A stretch of 64,000 nucleotides of DNA, taken from NCBI GenBank assembly GCA_045646965.1, contig JAZRLR010000023.1:124001-188000 (forward strand). Reading direction: 5' to 3'. The position numbers were made by a program, and so were the translations under genes. Of this stretch, positions 17,937 to 25,057 are shown piece by piece (within the stretch, counting starts at the first letter, position 1; each line of letters begins with the position of its first letter). Below the pieces are notes generated by a model. It was not told the origin of the DNA, searched no databases, and saw nothing but the letters and a program-made list of their open reading frames with translations. The stretch comes from HGM04593 sp045646965. Its GTDB lineage: Bacteria > Bacteroidota > Bacteroidia > Bacteroidales > Bacteroidaceae.

Positions 17937-19034
17937 ATGAGCGAAAGAAACAGAATACGCGTAGGTATCACACAAGGCGATATCAACGGCATTGGCTACG
18001 AGGTAATCTTCAAGACATTCTCTACACCCGAAATGTTTGAGATATGTACACCCGTAATTTACGGCTCGCCCAAGGCGGCAGCCTACCACCGCAAGGCTCT
18101 CGACTGCGAGACCGCATACAACGCAGTGGAAAAGATAGAAGATATACAGGACGGCAAACTGAACATAATTAACTGCAACAGCGACGAGGTGCGCATAGAG
18201 CTTGGCAACACCACAAAAGAGGCGGGACAGGCCGCATTCGAGGCACTCGAGAGAGCCGTCAGAGATTACCGTGAGGGCAAGATAGATGTACTTGTGACAG
18301 CCCCCATAAACAAGAGTACCATACAGAACGACAGTTTCAACTTCCCCGGGCACACCGAGTACCTGCAAGAGCGTTGCGGCGGAGAGAGCAAATCCCTTAT
18401 GCTTCTTTGCAGCGGAGACCTGCGCGTAGCCGTAGCCACATCACACCTTGCCCTGCGCGACGTGCCCGCAGCCATCACCCCCGAGCTTATTGAGGAGAAA
18501 CTCACAATCCTCAACCGCAGCCTCATCGAAGACTTTAACATCGACGTGCCCAAGATTGCAGTGCTCTCACTCAACCCCCACGCGGGCGACAACGGTCTCC
18601 TGGGCAGCGAGGAGCAGGAGATTATCACACCCACAATAAAGAGATTGAACGAGGGCGGCATATTCTGCTACGGCCCATTTGCAGCCGACGGATTTATGGG
18701 CAGCGGAAACTACTGCCGTTTCGACGCCATCCTTGCGATGTATCACGACCAGGGACTTGCCCCCTTGAAAGCTCTGGGTATGAACGACGGCATAAACTTC
18801 ACCGCAGGCCTGCCCATCGTGCGCACATCTCCCGCACACGGCGTGGCATACGACATCGCAGGCAAGGGAGAGGCCGACGAGAACTCATTCCGCCAGGCTA
18901 TATATGCGGCGATAGATATTTTCCGCAACCGCAAGATGTACAAAGAGGCACGCCGCCGTCCCTTGCCCAAGCTCTACTTTGAGAAACGCGACGACAGCAA
19001 CCGCCTAAACCTGCAACAGAACGACAACGACTAA
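17937..19034 (+). CDS. pdxA: 4-hydroxythreonine-4-phosphate dehydrogenase PdxA
   Basis: The 365-residue protein matches PdxA throughout: VGITQGDINGIGYEVIFKTF, VTAPINKSTI, FPGHTEYLQERCG, LNPHAGDNGLLGSEE, MYHDQGLAPLKALG and RTSPAHGVAYDIAGKG. The histidines in GHTEYL, NPHAG and MYHDQ are the metal ligands of the family. It oxidises 4-phosphohydroxy-L-threonine with NAD in the DXP-dependent pathway to pyridoxal phosphate. GDING replaces the more usual GDPAG at the N-terminus, a variant also seen in Bacteroidota. It is 3 bp upstream of the nucleotidyltransferase gene. Confidence 0.95.
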   Translation: MSERNRIRVGITQGDINGIGYEVIFKTFSTPEMFEICTPVIYGSPKAAAYHRKALDCETAYNAVEKIEDIQDGKLNIINCNSDEVRIELGNTTKEAGQAAFEALERAVRDYREGKIDVLVTAPINKSTIQNDSFNFPGHTEYLQERCGGESKSLMLLCSGDLRVAVATSHLALRDVPAAITPELIEEKLTILNRSLIEDFNIDVPKIAVLSLNPHAGDNGLLGSEEQEIITPTIKRLNEGGIFCYGPFAADGFMGSGNYCRFDAILAMYHDQGLAPLKALGMNDGINFTAGLPIVRTSPAHGVAYDIAGKGEADENSFRQAIYAAIDIFRNRKMYKEARRRPLPKLYFEKRDDSNRLNLQQNDND

Positions 19035-19037
19035 AAT

Positions 19038-19739
19038 ATGAAATTTGCCATCATTGCAGCAGGCGAAGGCTCGCGCTTGGCAAGCGAAGGGATAAAAAGC
19101 CCCAAGCCCCTCATAAAAATACAAGGCGTTCCCATCATAGAACGCCTTGTAAAAATATTTGAGCGTGCAGGCGCAAGCAGCATAAGCATTGTAATAAACA
19201 GCAAGCAACCCGACACCGAGAGACAACTGCGCAACCTGCAATGCAACTGCCCTGTAAACATTGTGATAAAAGACACGCCGAGCAGTATGCACAGTATGCA
19301 CGCGCTTGCGCCCCACCTGCGAGGAGAAGAGAAGTTCTGCCTCACCACGGTAGACACCCTCTTCCGCGAGGAGGATTTTGCGCAGTACATAGAGCAGCTT
19401 GCGGCAAGCGACAACGACGGGGTAATGGCCGTCACCCCCTACATCGACGACGAGAAACCGCTCTATGTGGAGACCGACGGCGAGCTGCGCATAACAGCCT
19501 TCAGCGACACCCTCTGCAACGATTGCAAATATATCTCGGGCGGCATATACGGCCTCTCACCCAAAGCCCTCGACACGCTCGAGCGCTGCATAGAGAGAGG
19601 CGAGTCGCGTATGCGTAATTTCCAACGCGCGCTCATAGCCGACGGGCTCACGCTGCGCGCCTGCCCCATCGACAAGATAATAGACATAGACCACGCCGGC
19701 GACATAGAAAAAGCCGAAATATTCCTTGCACAAAAATGA
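19038..19739 (+). CDS. Sugar-phosphate/alcohol-phosphate nucleotidyltransferase
   Basis: The 233-residue protein begins with the nucleotidyltransferase P-loop AIIAAGEGSRLASEG and the KPLIKIQG segment. It also carries LTTVDTLF (first metal Asp) and a C-terminal DIDHAGDIEKAE (second metal Asp). It is a compact single-domain enzyme that would couple an NTP to a phosphorylated alcohol or sugar, giving an NDP-linked product. It overlaps the ATP-grasp gene by 4 bp (ATGA) and precedes a CDP-alcohol phosphotransferase. That makes a CTP:alcohol-phosphate cytidylyltransferase plausible, with inositol phosphate one candidate. The substrate is inference. Confidence 0.8.
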   Translation: MKFAIIAAGEGSRLASEGIKSPKPLIKIQGVPIIERLVKIFERAGASSISIVINSKQPDTERQLRNLQCNCPVNIVIKDTPSSMHSMHALAPHLRGEEKFCLTTVDTLFREEDFAQYIEQLAASDNDGVMAVTPYIDDEKPLYVETDGELRITAFSDTLCNDCKYISGGIYGLSPKALDTLERCIERGESRMRNFQRALIADGLTLRACPIDKIIDIDHAGDIEKAEIFLAQK

Positions 19740-20560
19740 AAGTAGCCACACTTCCCCGCAACCCCCTGCACTCACCCCATATGCAGGCCAACGACGCCGC
19801 CATACTTGCAGCCGTCGAGCGAGAGCTCGTGCAGCAGGGGCACACGGTGGAAAGGCTCGGCGAGGAAGACGATTACAGCGGCTACGACGTAATATGTAAT
19901 ATGTCGCGCACACCCGCCGTGCTGAAAAAACTGAAAAAAGCAGAGGCCGAAGGCTGCACAGTACTCAACAGCTCCGCAGCGGTTGAGAACTGCTCGCGCA
20001 GCGCAATGACCGCCACCCTGCAAGGCCACAACATTCCGCAACCCGCGCACAAGCACATCACCAGCCCCGCACACCTCGACGGAGCCCCCTACCCCGCGTG
20101 GATAAAAAAGAGCGAAGGGTGGTCGTGCCGCATAGAAGACGTATCCTATGCCGCCGACAGCAAAGAGGCCGCCGCAGCCTTCAACGCAATAAAAACGGGC
20201 AGCGGGTGCGACGCAATACTCTTTGAGCACATCGCTGGCGACCTTGTAAAATTCTACGGAGTGCGCGACACCTACTTCACACACACCTACCCCGTGCCCA
20301 AGAAAACCAAGTTCGGGCTCGAGAAGATAAACGGAGAGCCTGCGCACCACCCCTTCGACCTGCAAGAACTCAAAAGCACAGCCTTCTCGGCTGCACAGGC
20401 TCTGGGGCTCCACATTTTCGGCGGCGACGCAATTATCACCCCGAAGGGCGAGATTTTCATCATCGACATAAACGATTTCCCCAGCTTCACCGCCGTGCGC
20501 GACGAAGCTGCCGCACACATAGCACAAGCCATTACAAACGCAAAAAAAAGAGATAAATGA
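19736..20560 (+). CDS. ATP-grasp protein with ITPK-like C-terminal motif
   Basis: The 274-residue protein has an N-terminal pre-ATP-grasp domain, a WIKKSEG nucleotide-binding lysine segment near 122-128 and a C-terminal IFGGDAIITPKGEIFIIDIN. The metal-binding block IDINDFPSF (243-251) has Asp244 and Asn246 as likely ligands. The VIDINxFPGY pattern of inositol-trisphosphate 5/6-kinases is strikingly close, though RimK-type ligases share the D-x-N. It starts within the last codons of the nucleotidyltransferase (ATGA) and overlaps the CDP-alcohol enzyme in the same way. It probably phosphorylates or ligates the headgroup precursor. I cannot choose between kinase and ligase. Confidence 0.7.
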   Translation: MKVATLPRNPLHSPHMQANDAAILAAVERELVQQGHTVERLGEEDDYSGYDVICNMSRTPAVLKKLKKAEAEGCTVLNSSAAVENCSRSAMTATLQGHNIPQPAHKHITSPAHLDGAPYPAWIKKSEGWSCRIEDVSYAADSKEAAAAFNAIKTGSGCDAILFEHIAGDLVKFYGVRDTYFTHTYPVPKKTKFGLEKINGEPAHHPFDLQELKSTAFSAAQALGLHIFGGDAIITPKGEIFIIDINDFPSFTAVRDEAAAHIAQAITNAKKRDK

Positions 20561-21510
20561 CAGAGCAAGAGAAAGAGATGTACAAAGCATCCATCAAATC
20601 ATACGACACCGAGGAGTTCCTCGATATGTGGTTCTATCGTCCGCTTGGGTTCCGATGCGCACTTTTCTTCCGCAACAGAGGAGTGCACCCCAACGCCATA
20701 ACCATCGCATCGATATTTCTCGGCATTGCAGCGGGAGTATGCTTTTATCAGGAGAACCTGCGCTGGAATATTCTGGGTATCCTTCTGCTTATGTGGGCCA
20801 ATCTCTACGACAGCACCGACGGACAGCTCGCACGCATCACGGGGCAGAAAACCCGTTGGGGACGCATCCTCGACGGCTTTGCGGGAGACTGCTGGTTTTT
20901 CTGCATCTATTTCGCCATTGCGGCACGCAGCACCTTTGAGCCCATCCCCTTTGCGCCCGAGTACAACTGGGGCGTCATCGTGTGGATTCTCTGCTCTTTC
21001 TGCGGATTCTGGATACACGGCTCGCAATGCCAGCTTGCCGACTACTACCGCAATATACATCTCTATTTCACTGCCGAAAAGAACGGACACGAGTTTCACA
21101 ACTCCGCCACACAGCGCAAGGAATATGCCGAGACACCGTGGCGCGGCAATTTCTTCTGGAAAATCTTCCTCAATGCATATATCGCCTATGTAGACAACCA
21201 GGAGAGGATGTCGCCGCGCTTCGTACAATTTATAAAATGTGTAAACCAGAAATACGGCACCGACATACCGCAAGAGCTGCGCAACGAATTTCGCAAAGGC
21301 AGTCTCCCGCTTATGAAATACACAAATATCCTCACATTCAACTCACGCGCCATAATGCTATGCTTCTCAATGCTCATAGGCGAGCTGTGGCTCTATCTCT
21401 TCTTTGAGATTGTGATACTTATGGCCATATTCTTCTATATGCGCCACAAGCACGAGACACTGTGCAAAAGACTCACGCAAAAGATAAACGACGGCTATGA
21501 ATATCGTTAA
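20557..21510 (+). CDS. CDP-alcohol phosphatidyltransferase family protein
   Basis: The 317-residue protein has several transmembrane segments and the CDP-OH-P motif as D85-x2-D88-G89-x2-A92-R93-x8-G102-x3-D106. The final catalytic Asp expected at position 110 is Gly, with an Asp at 111, so the last spacing is x4 instead of x3. The N-terminal EEFLDMWFYRPLGF resembles eukaryotic-type inositol and ethanolamine phosphotransferases. It would join an alcohol and a CDP-activated partner at the inner membrane. It overlaps the ATP-grasp gene by 4 bp and the HAD gene by 14 bp. Headgroup unknown; inositol or a related polyol is inferred. Confidence 0.82.
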   Translation: MTEQEKEMYKASIKSYDTEEFLDMWFYRPLGFRCALFFRNRGVHPNAITIASIFLGIAAGVCFYQENLRWNILGILLLMWANLYDSTDGQLARITGQKTRWGRILDGFAGDCWFFCIYFAIAARSTFEPIPFAPEYNWGVIVWILCSFCGFWIHGSQCQLADYYRNIHLYFTAEKNGHEFHNSATQRKEYAETPWRGNFFWKIFLNAYIAYVDNQERMSPRFVQFIKCVNQKYGTDIPQELRNEFRKGSLPLMKYTNILTFNSRAIMLCFSMLIGELWLYLFFEIVILMAIFFYMRHKHETLCKRLTQKINDGYEYR

Positions 21511-22213
21511 AGGCATTATCTTCGACTACGGCGGCACCATAGACACAAACGGCGTGCATTGGGGCGAAGTTATATGGGAGCAGTATGTAAAGGCTGGCGT
21601 CACAATAGAAAAAAGCCTCTTCCGCGACGCCTATGTATATGCCGAGCGAGCCTTGGCTAAAAATCCCATAATAGAGCCGTCAGACACATTCAACACCCTG
21701 CTGCATAAAAAAATCGCCCTGCAGTTCGAGTATCTGCACAAGCAGGAGGGGTGCCACATTTTCACAGCAGAGCAGGCCGACGAAATTGCCGAGCTATGCT
21801 ACGGCGTGGTGCTCGACACCATAGACAAGAGCCGCGAGGTGATTGAGCAGCTCGCCACACGCTACCCCCTTGTACTTGTCACAAATTTCTACGGCAATAT
21901 GCCCGTCGTGCTCAAGGAGTTCTCACTCGACAAGCTCTTTCCCACAATTGTAGAGTCGTCGGTCGTGGGGCTACGCAAGCCCGACCCCGCACTCTTTGCC
22001 CTGGGCGTGGAGGCACTCAAGCTGCCCCCCGAAAGCATAGTGGTTGTGGGAGACTCGTACCGCAAGGATATACACCCCGCGCGCACCCTGGGCTGCAAAG
22101 CCGTGTGGCTGAAGAAACGCTGCTGGGCCGAAGAAGAGATAATTCCCGGTGCCGAGCCCGACGCCGTAATAAGCTCCATAGAAGAAGTCACGTCACTTAT
22201 CACAGAAATGTGA
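21497..22213 (+). CDS. HAD-superfamily hydrolase
   Basis: The 238-residue protein has HAD motif I as IIFDYGGTIDTNG (nucleophile Asp10), a helical cap, motif II LVLVTNFYG, the lysine in GLRKPDPALF and motif IV VVVGDSYRKDIHPA. The second Asp of the usual DxD motif is Gly (DYGGT), a variant known in several HAD clades. A phosphatase acting on a phospho-alcohol or phospholipid intermediate fits the operon, where it overlaps the CDP-alcohol enzyme by 14 bp. Phosphatase versus phosphomutase activity is not settled by sequence. Confidence 0.8.
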   Translation: MNIVKGIIFDYGGTIDTNGVHWGEVIWEQYVKAGVTIEKSLFRDAYVYAERALAKNPIIEPSDTFNTLLHKKIALQFEYLHKQEGCHIFTAEQADEIAELCYGVVLDTIDKSREVIEQLATRYPLVLVTNFYGNMPVVLKEFSLDKLFPTIVESSVVGLRKPDPALFALGVEALKLPPESIVVVGDSYRKDIHPARTLGCKAVWLKKRCWAEEEIIPGAEPDAVISSIEEVTSLITEM

Positions 22214-22274
22214 CACGAACTAAAAAGCAAGGATATTCGTTTATAAATAGGTAATAAATAAAAACAAAAGACCT

Positions 22275-23570
22275 ATGAGACGAATATCCCTTCTTTTTTC
22301 GGCACTGCTCATTGCGGCAGCCGCTGCCACAGCGCAGGTATCACCCTACGACAGCTCGGTCGAGCACAGAGACAGCAGTTGGTACGTCACGCTCGACTAT
22401 AATATCGGCAAGATACCCTCGGGCGACGGAATGATAGTTGTCACCCACCTGTGCAATGCCGACACCTGCATAAGCAGTGCCGCCAAACATTTTCAAGGCA
22501 AGAAATACAGCAAACGCTACATAAAACGCCACGGCAACCGGCCACAACTATACAAAACCGGGAAAAACAGCTGCACCGTTATGCTACCCGAGCGATATGC
22601 GGGCGACACCGTGTGGGGCATAACATACAGCGAATACAGCGACAAGAACGGCACCTCGTATGCGCTCGACACAGTCGCCATACTCCTGCCGCACGCCCCC
22701 TCGCTCTCGTGTCACAAAGTGTCGGCACGCGCTACCCTTGCCGACCACCTCTCCCACAAGCACCCCTACGTTAAAAACATACGCTACTACACCCCGCTGC
22801 AAGATGGCAATTCCGAGCCCGACGGCAAAGAGATAGTGCGCTACCGCACAAACAGCGCTCTGCTCGACACCGACTATATGCGTAACGCAAAAAGCATCGA
22901 AGATATAATGTCTGTCATAAACAGCATTCTCGCCGACAGCAGCACCACCATAGAGTCGGTGCAGATAGTAGGATACAACTCACCCGAGAGCGACGAAGAG
23001 AAGAGCAGCGGGCTCGGATATCAGCGTGCCGTGGCCCTGCGCAACCACATACGCCGTCACCACCACCTGCCCGACTCCCTCTTTGAGATAGCCGACGGGC
23101 GCCGCAACTGGCATTTAATATATAAGGATATATCTATGCTCCAGATTCCGCAAGGCGACAGCCTCATCGAGGCACTCAAGCGAGAACCCTCGGCCACAAA
23201 GCGCGAAATCATCCTGCGCCGATACGACAACGGCGAGGTTTACAGAGAGCTTGCCCGCTCATCCTTTGCCAAGCATCGCGCAGCCGCCGTGAACGCCATT
23301 TACTATCACAACCACCCCGACAGCGCGGCAGCCATTATAAACGAGGTGACCGATGAGCTTGCAAACAACCCCACCCCCGACTACCACAAACTTGTGCACA
23401 AGCTGCACCGCTACAAAGAGGATGCGCGCGCAATAAATCTGCAGGGAGTCATAGATTACCGACGCCACCGCCTGCACGCCGCCGAGAAATCATTTACCAA
23501 GGCCGCGGAAATGGGAGACGAACAGGCTGCGCTCAACCTTATGATTCTCAAAAACGAGAAAGAGGAGTAG
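22275..23570 (+). CDS. Secreted DUF3868/OmpA-like protein
   Basis: The 431-residue protein has a signal peptide cleaved near ATAQVSP. A beta-rich N-terminal domain (about 25-170) follows, then an OmpA-like region near 230-290 (VQIVGYNSPESDEEKSSGLGYQRAVALRNHIRRH). A C-terminal helical segment resembles one or two TPR/Sel1 units (RLHAAEKSFTKAAEMGDEQAALNLMIL). The order resembles DUF3868-type proteins of Bacteroidota fimbrial and envelope loci, but no fimbrial genes are nearby. Its location is probably the periplasm or outer membrane. The family assignment is tentative. Confidence 0.6.
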   Translation: MRRISLLFSALLIAAAAATAQVSPYDSSVEHRDSSWYVTLDYNIGKIPSGDGMIVVTHLCNADTCISSAAKHFQGKKYSKRYIKRHGNRPQLYKTGKNSCTVMLPERYAGDTVWGITYSEYSDKNGTSYALDTVAILLPHAPSLSCHKVSARATLADHLSHKHPYVKNIRYYTPLQDGNSEPDGKEIVRYRTNSALLDTDYMRNAKSIEDIMSVINSILADSSTTIESVQIVGYNSPESDEEKSSGLGYQRAVALRNHIRRHHHLPDSLFEIADGRRNWHLIYKDISMLQIPQGDSLIEALKREPSATKREIILRRYDNGEVYRELARSSFAKHRAAAVNAIYYHNHPDSAAAIINEVTDELANNPTPDYHKLVHKLHRYKEDARAINLQGVIDYRRHRLHAAEKSFTKAAEMGDEQAALNLMILKNEKEE

Positions 23571-23692
23571 CCCCAACAGAAAAAGAGGATAATTTTAAAC
23601 ACAGGCTGTACAAAAGCTGCACACAACACTTAAAAGAGTGCAAATTTTTAAACATTTTGCACAAACACCCGCCAATTGTGCAAATTTTATCA

Positions 23693-23700
23693 TACTTTTG
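23693..23700 (+). promoter_or_regulatory. Putative -7 element for DUF2147 gene
   Basis: TACTTTTG fits TAnnTTTG and lies 29 bp before the ATG at 23730. A TTG at 23676-23678 is only 14 bp upstream, so the -33 part is weak. Confidence 0.5.
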
Positions 23701-23729
23701 TACAGAATTTAACAAACAAACGGTACAAA

Positions 23730-24185
23730 ATGAAAAAGATTATCCTCACACTTATCAGTGTATTTATGCTTGCAGCGCCCTCGTTTGCGCAGAGTTTCAA
23801 CAAAAACGGCGACGAGATTATAGGCGAGTATCTCACCGACAGAGGCGGCAGCAAAAGCAAGGTGAGAGTAACAAAGGCAGCCGACGGCACCTACACCGCA
23901 CAAATTTTCTGGGTTGAGAACCCCCTCGACGCAAAAGGCAACAAGCGCAAGGACGTAAACAACCCCGACAAGAACCTGCGCAACGTAGATATCGACAAGG
24001 TGGTTATCGTCAAAGGGCTCAAGTTCGACAAAGAGGCCGGCGAGTGGAACGGCGCAAAGATTTACGACCCCTCAAAAGGTTTCCGCGTGAACGTGGAGGC
24101 GGAGTTTGTCGATGCAAAGAAACTCAAGCTTTACGGTAACATCTGGGGCATAGGCACCACAATTTACTGGACAAAGCTCAAGTAA
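23730..24185 (+). CDS. DUF2147 domain secreted protein
   Basis: The ATG at 23730 gives 151 residues with a clear signal peptide (MKKIILTLISVFMLAAPSFA). The mature part has the DUF2147 beta-barrel-like order: IIGEYLTDRGGSKSKVRV, TYTAQIFWVENPLDAKGN, a VIVKGLKFDKEAGEWNGAKIYDPSKG core and a final LYGNIWGIGTTIYWTKL. Family members are periplasmic and linked to lipid or carbon-source use in some species, without a defined biochemical activity. The gene stands alone with its own promoter and terminator. Confidence 0.88.
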   Translation: MKKIILTLISVFMLAAPSFAQSFNKNGDEIIGEYLTDRGGSKSKVRVTKAADGTYTAQIFWVENPLDAKGNKRKDVNNPDKNLRNVDIDKVVIVKGLKFDKEAGEWNGAKIYDPSKGFRVNVEAEFVDAKKLKLYGNIWGIGTTIYWTKLK

Positions 24186-24200
24186 AAAGATACCTTTATA

Positions 24201-24244
24201 AAATGACCGAGGGCTGCGCTTTAACGCAACCCTCGGTCATTTTT
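24201..24244. terminator. Strong rho-independent terminator, bidirectional
   Basis: AAATGACCGAGGG (24201-24213) pairs with CCCTCGGTCATTT (24230-24242), and an inner TGCG/CGCA pairing extends the stem. A T run follows on the plus strand, and A residues precede it for the reverse direction. It separates the DUF2147 gene from the convergent pflA. Confidence 0.85.
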
Positions 24245-24269
24245 ATACACCTCGAAAGAGGTTTATATA

Positions 24270-24998
24270 CTAATTTACATATACACAGGGGAAATACTCA
24301 TCGAAAAGAGCCTTTGCCTCGTCAAGCTGCTCGGGAGTATTCTCCTTCACACCCGCCAGCTTGTATTCGAGCCCCATAGCCTCGTACTTATGCACGCCCA
24401 AGGTGTGATAAGGGAGAATCTCCACCCTCTGCACCATCTTATACTTGCCCAGATTCTCACCCAGTGCCCTTATATCCTCTTCAAAGGCGCTGTGCCCCTG
24501 CACAAGAACATAGCGCAGCCAGAAGGGCTTGCCGTTCTCCTCGAGCCAGCGTGCCGTGCGCAGCGTCTGCTCGTTGCTGCGACCTGTGAGCAGGCAATGA
24601 CGCTCTGCATTGAACTGTTTCACATCGAGCAGCACAAGGTCCACAAGCCCGAGCAGTTCCTCTACATCTTTGTTCCAGATACTGCCGTTTGTATCTATGC
24701 ACACATTTATACCCTGCTCTTTGAGGCGCTTCACAAGCGGAATGAGCTCTGCGGCCTGCACCGTGGGCTCTCCCCCGCTGAAGGTTACTCCGCCTTTTTT
24801 TCCAAAGAAAGCCCTCTCGTTCATTGCCAGGCGCATAATTTCCTCTATCGAGGTCTCCTCACTATCGCCCTTGAGGTCTATGGTGTCGGGGTTGGCGCAG
24901 TAGAGACAGCGGAAATTACACCCCTGCAAAAAAATCACAAGACGAAGCCCCGGCCCGTCGAACGTGCCCATAGACTCGTAAGAATGTACTTTTATCAT
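24270..24998 (-). CDS. pflA: Pyruvate formate-lyase activating enzyme
   Basis: The 242-residue radical-SAM enzyme has the cluster motif C27NFRC31LYC34, the GGVTFSGGEP SAM motif, and DTNGSIW and DVKQFNAERH segments characteristic of PflA. With SAM it abstracts hydrogen from the glycyl-radical site of PflB. Its length matches the single-domain PflA type without the extra ferredoxin insert of other glycyl-radical activases. It lies 59 bp after pflB with a hairpin between them, so expression can differ from pflB. It supports anaerobic mixed-acid metabolism. Confidence 0.95.
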   Translation of the reverse strand: MIKVHSYESMGTFDGPGLRLVIFLQGCNFRCLYCANPDTIDLKGDSEETSIEEIMRLAMNERAFFGKKGGVTFSGGEPTVQAAELIPLVKRLKEQGINVCIDTNGSIWNKDVEELLGLVDLVLLDVKQFNAERHCLLTGRSNEQTLRTARWLEENGKPFWLRYVLVQGHSAFEEDIRALGENLGKYKMVQRVEILPYHTLGVHKYEAMGLEYKLAGVKENTPEQLDEAKALFDEYFPCVYVN

Positions 24999-25017
24999 AT
25001 CTGATTCTTATAAAGCA

Positions 25018-25038
25018 AAGGCCGGCAGAGCCGGCCTT
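25018..25038 (-). terminator. Intercistronic GC-rich hairpin between pflB and pflA
   Basis: AAGGCCGGC (25018-25026) and GCCGGCCTT (25030-25038) form a perfect 9-bp stem with a 3-base loop. In the pflB-to-pflA direction only TTGCTTTA follows, a weak T tract. Partial termination or 3' stabilisation of the abundant pflB message is likely. Confidence 0.6.
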
Positions 25039-25057
25039 CACAGATTACTATTATCTT

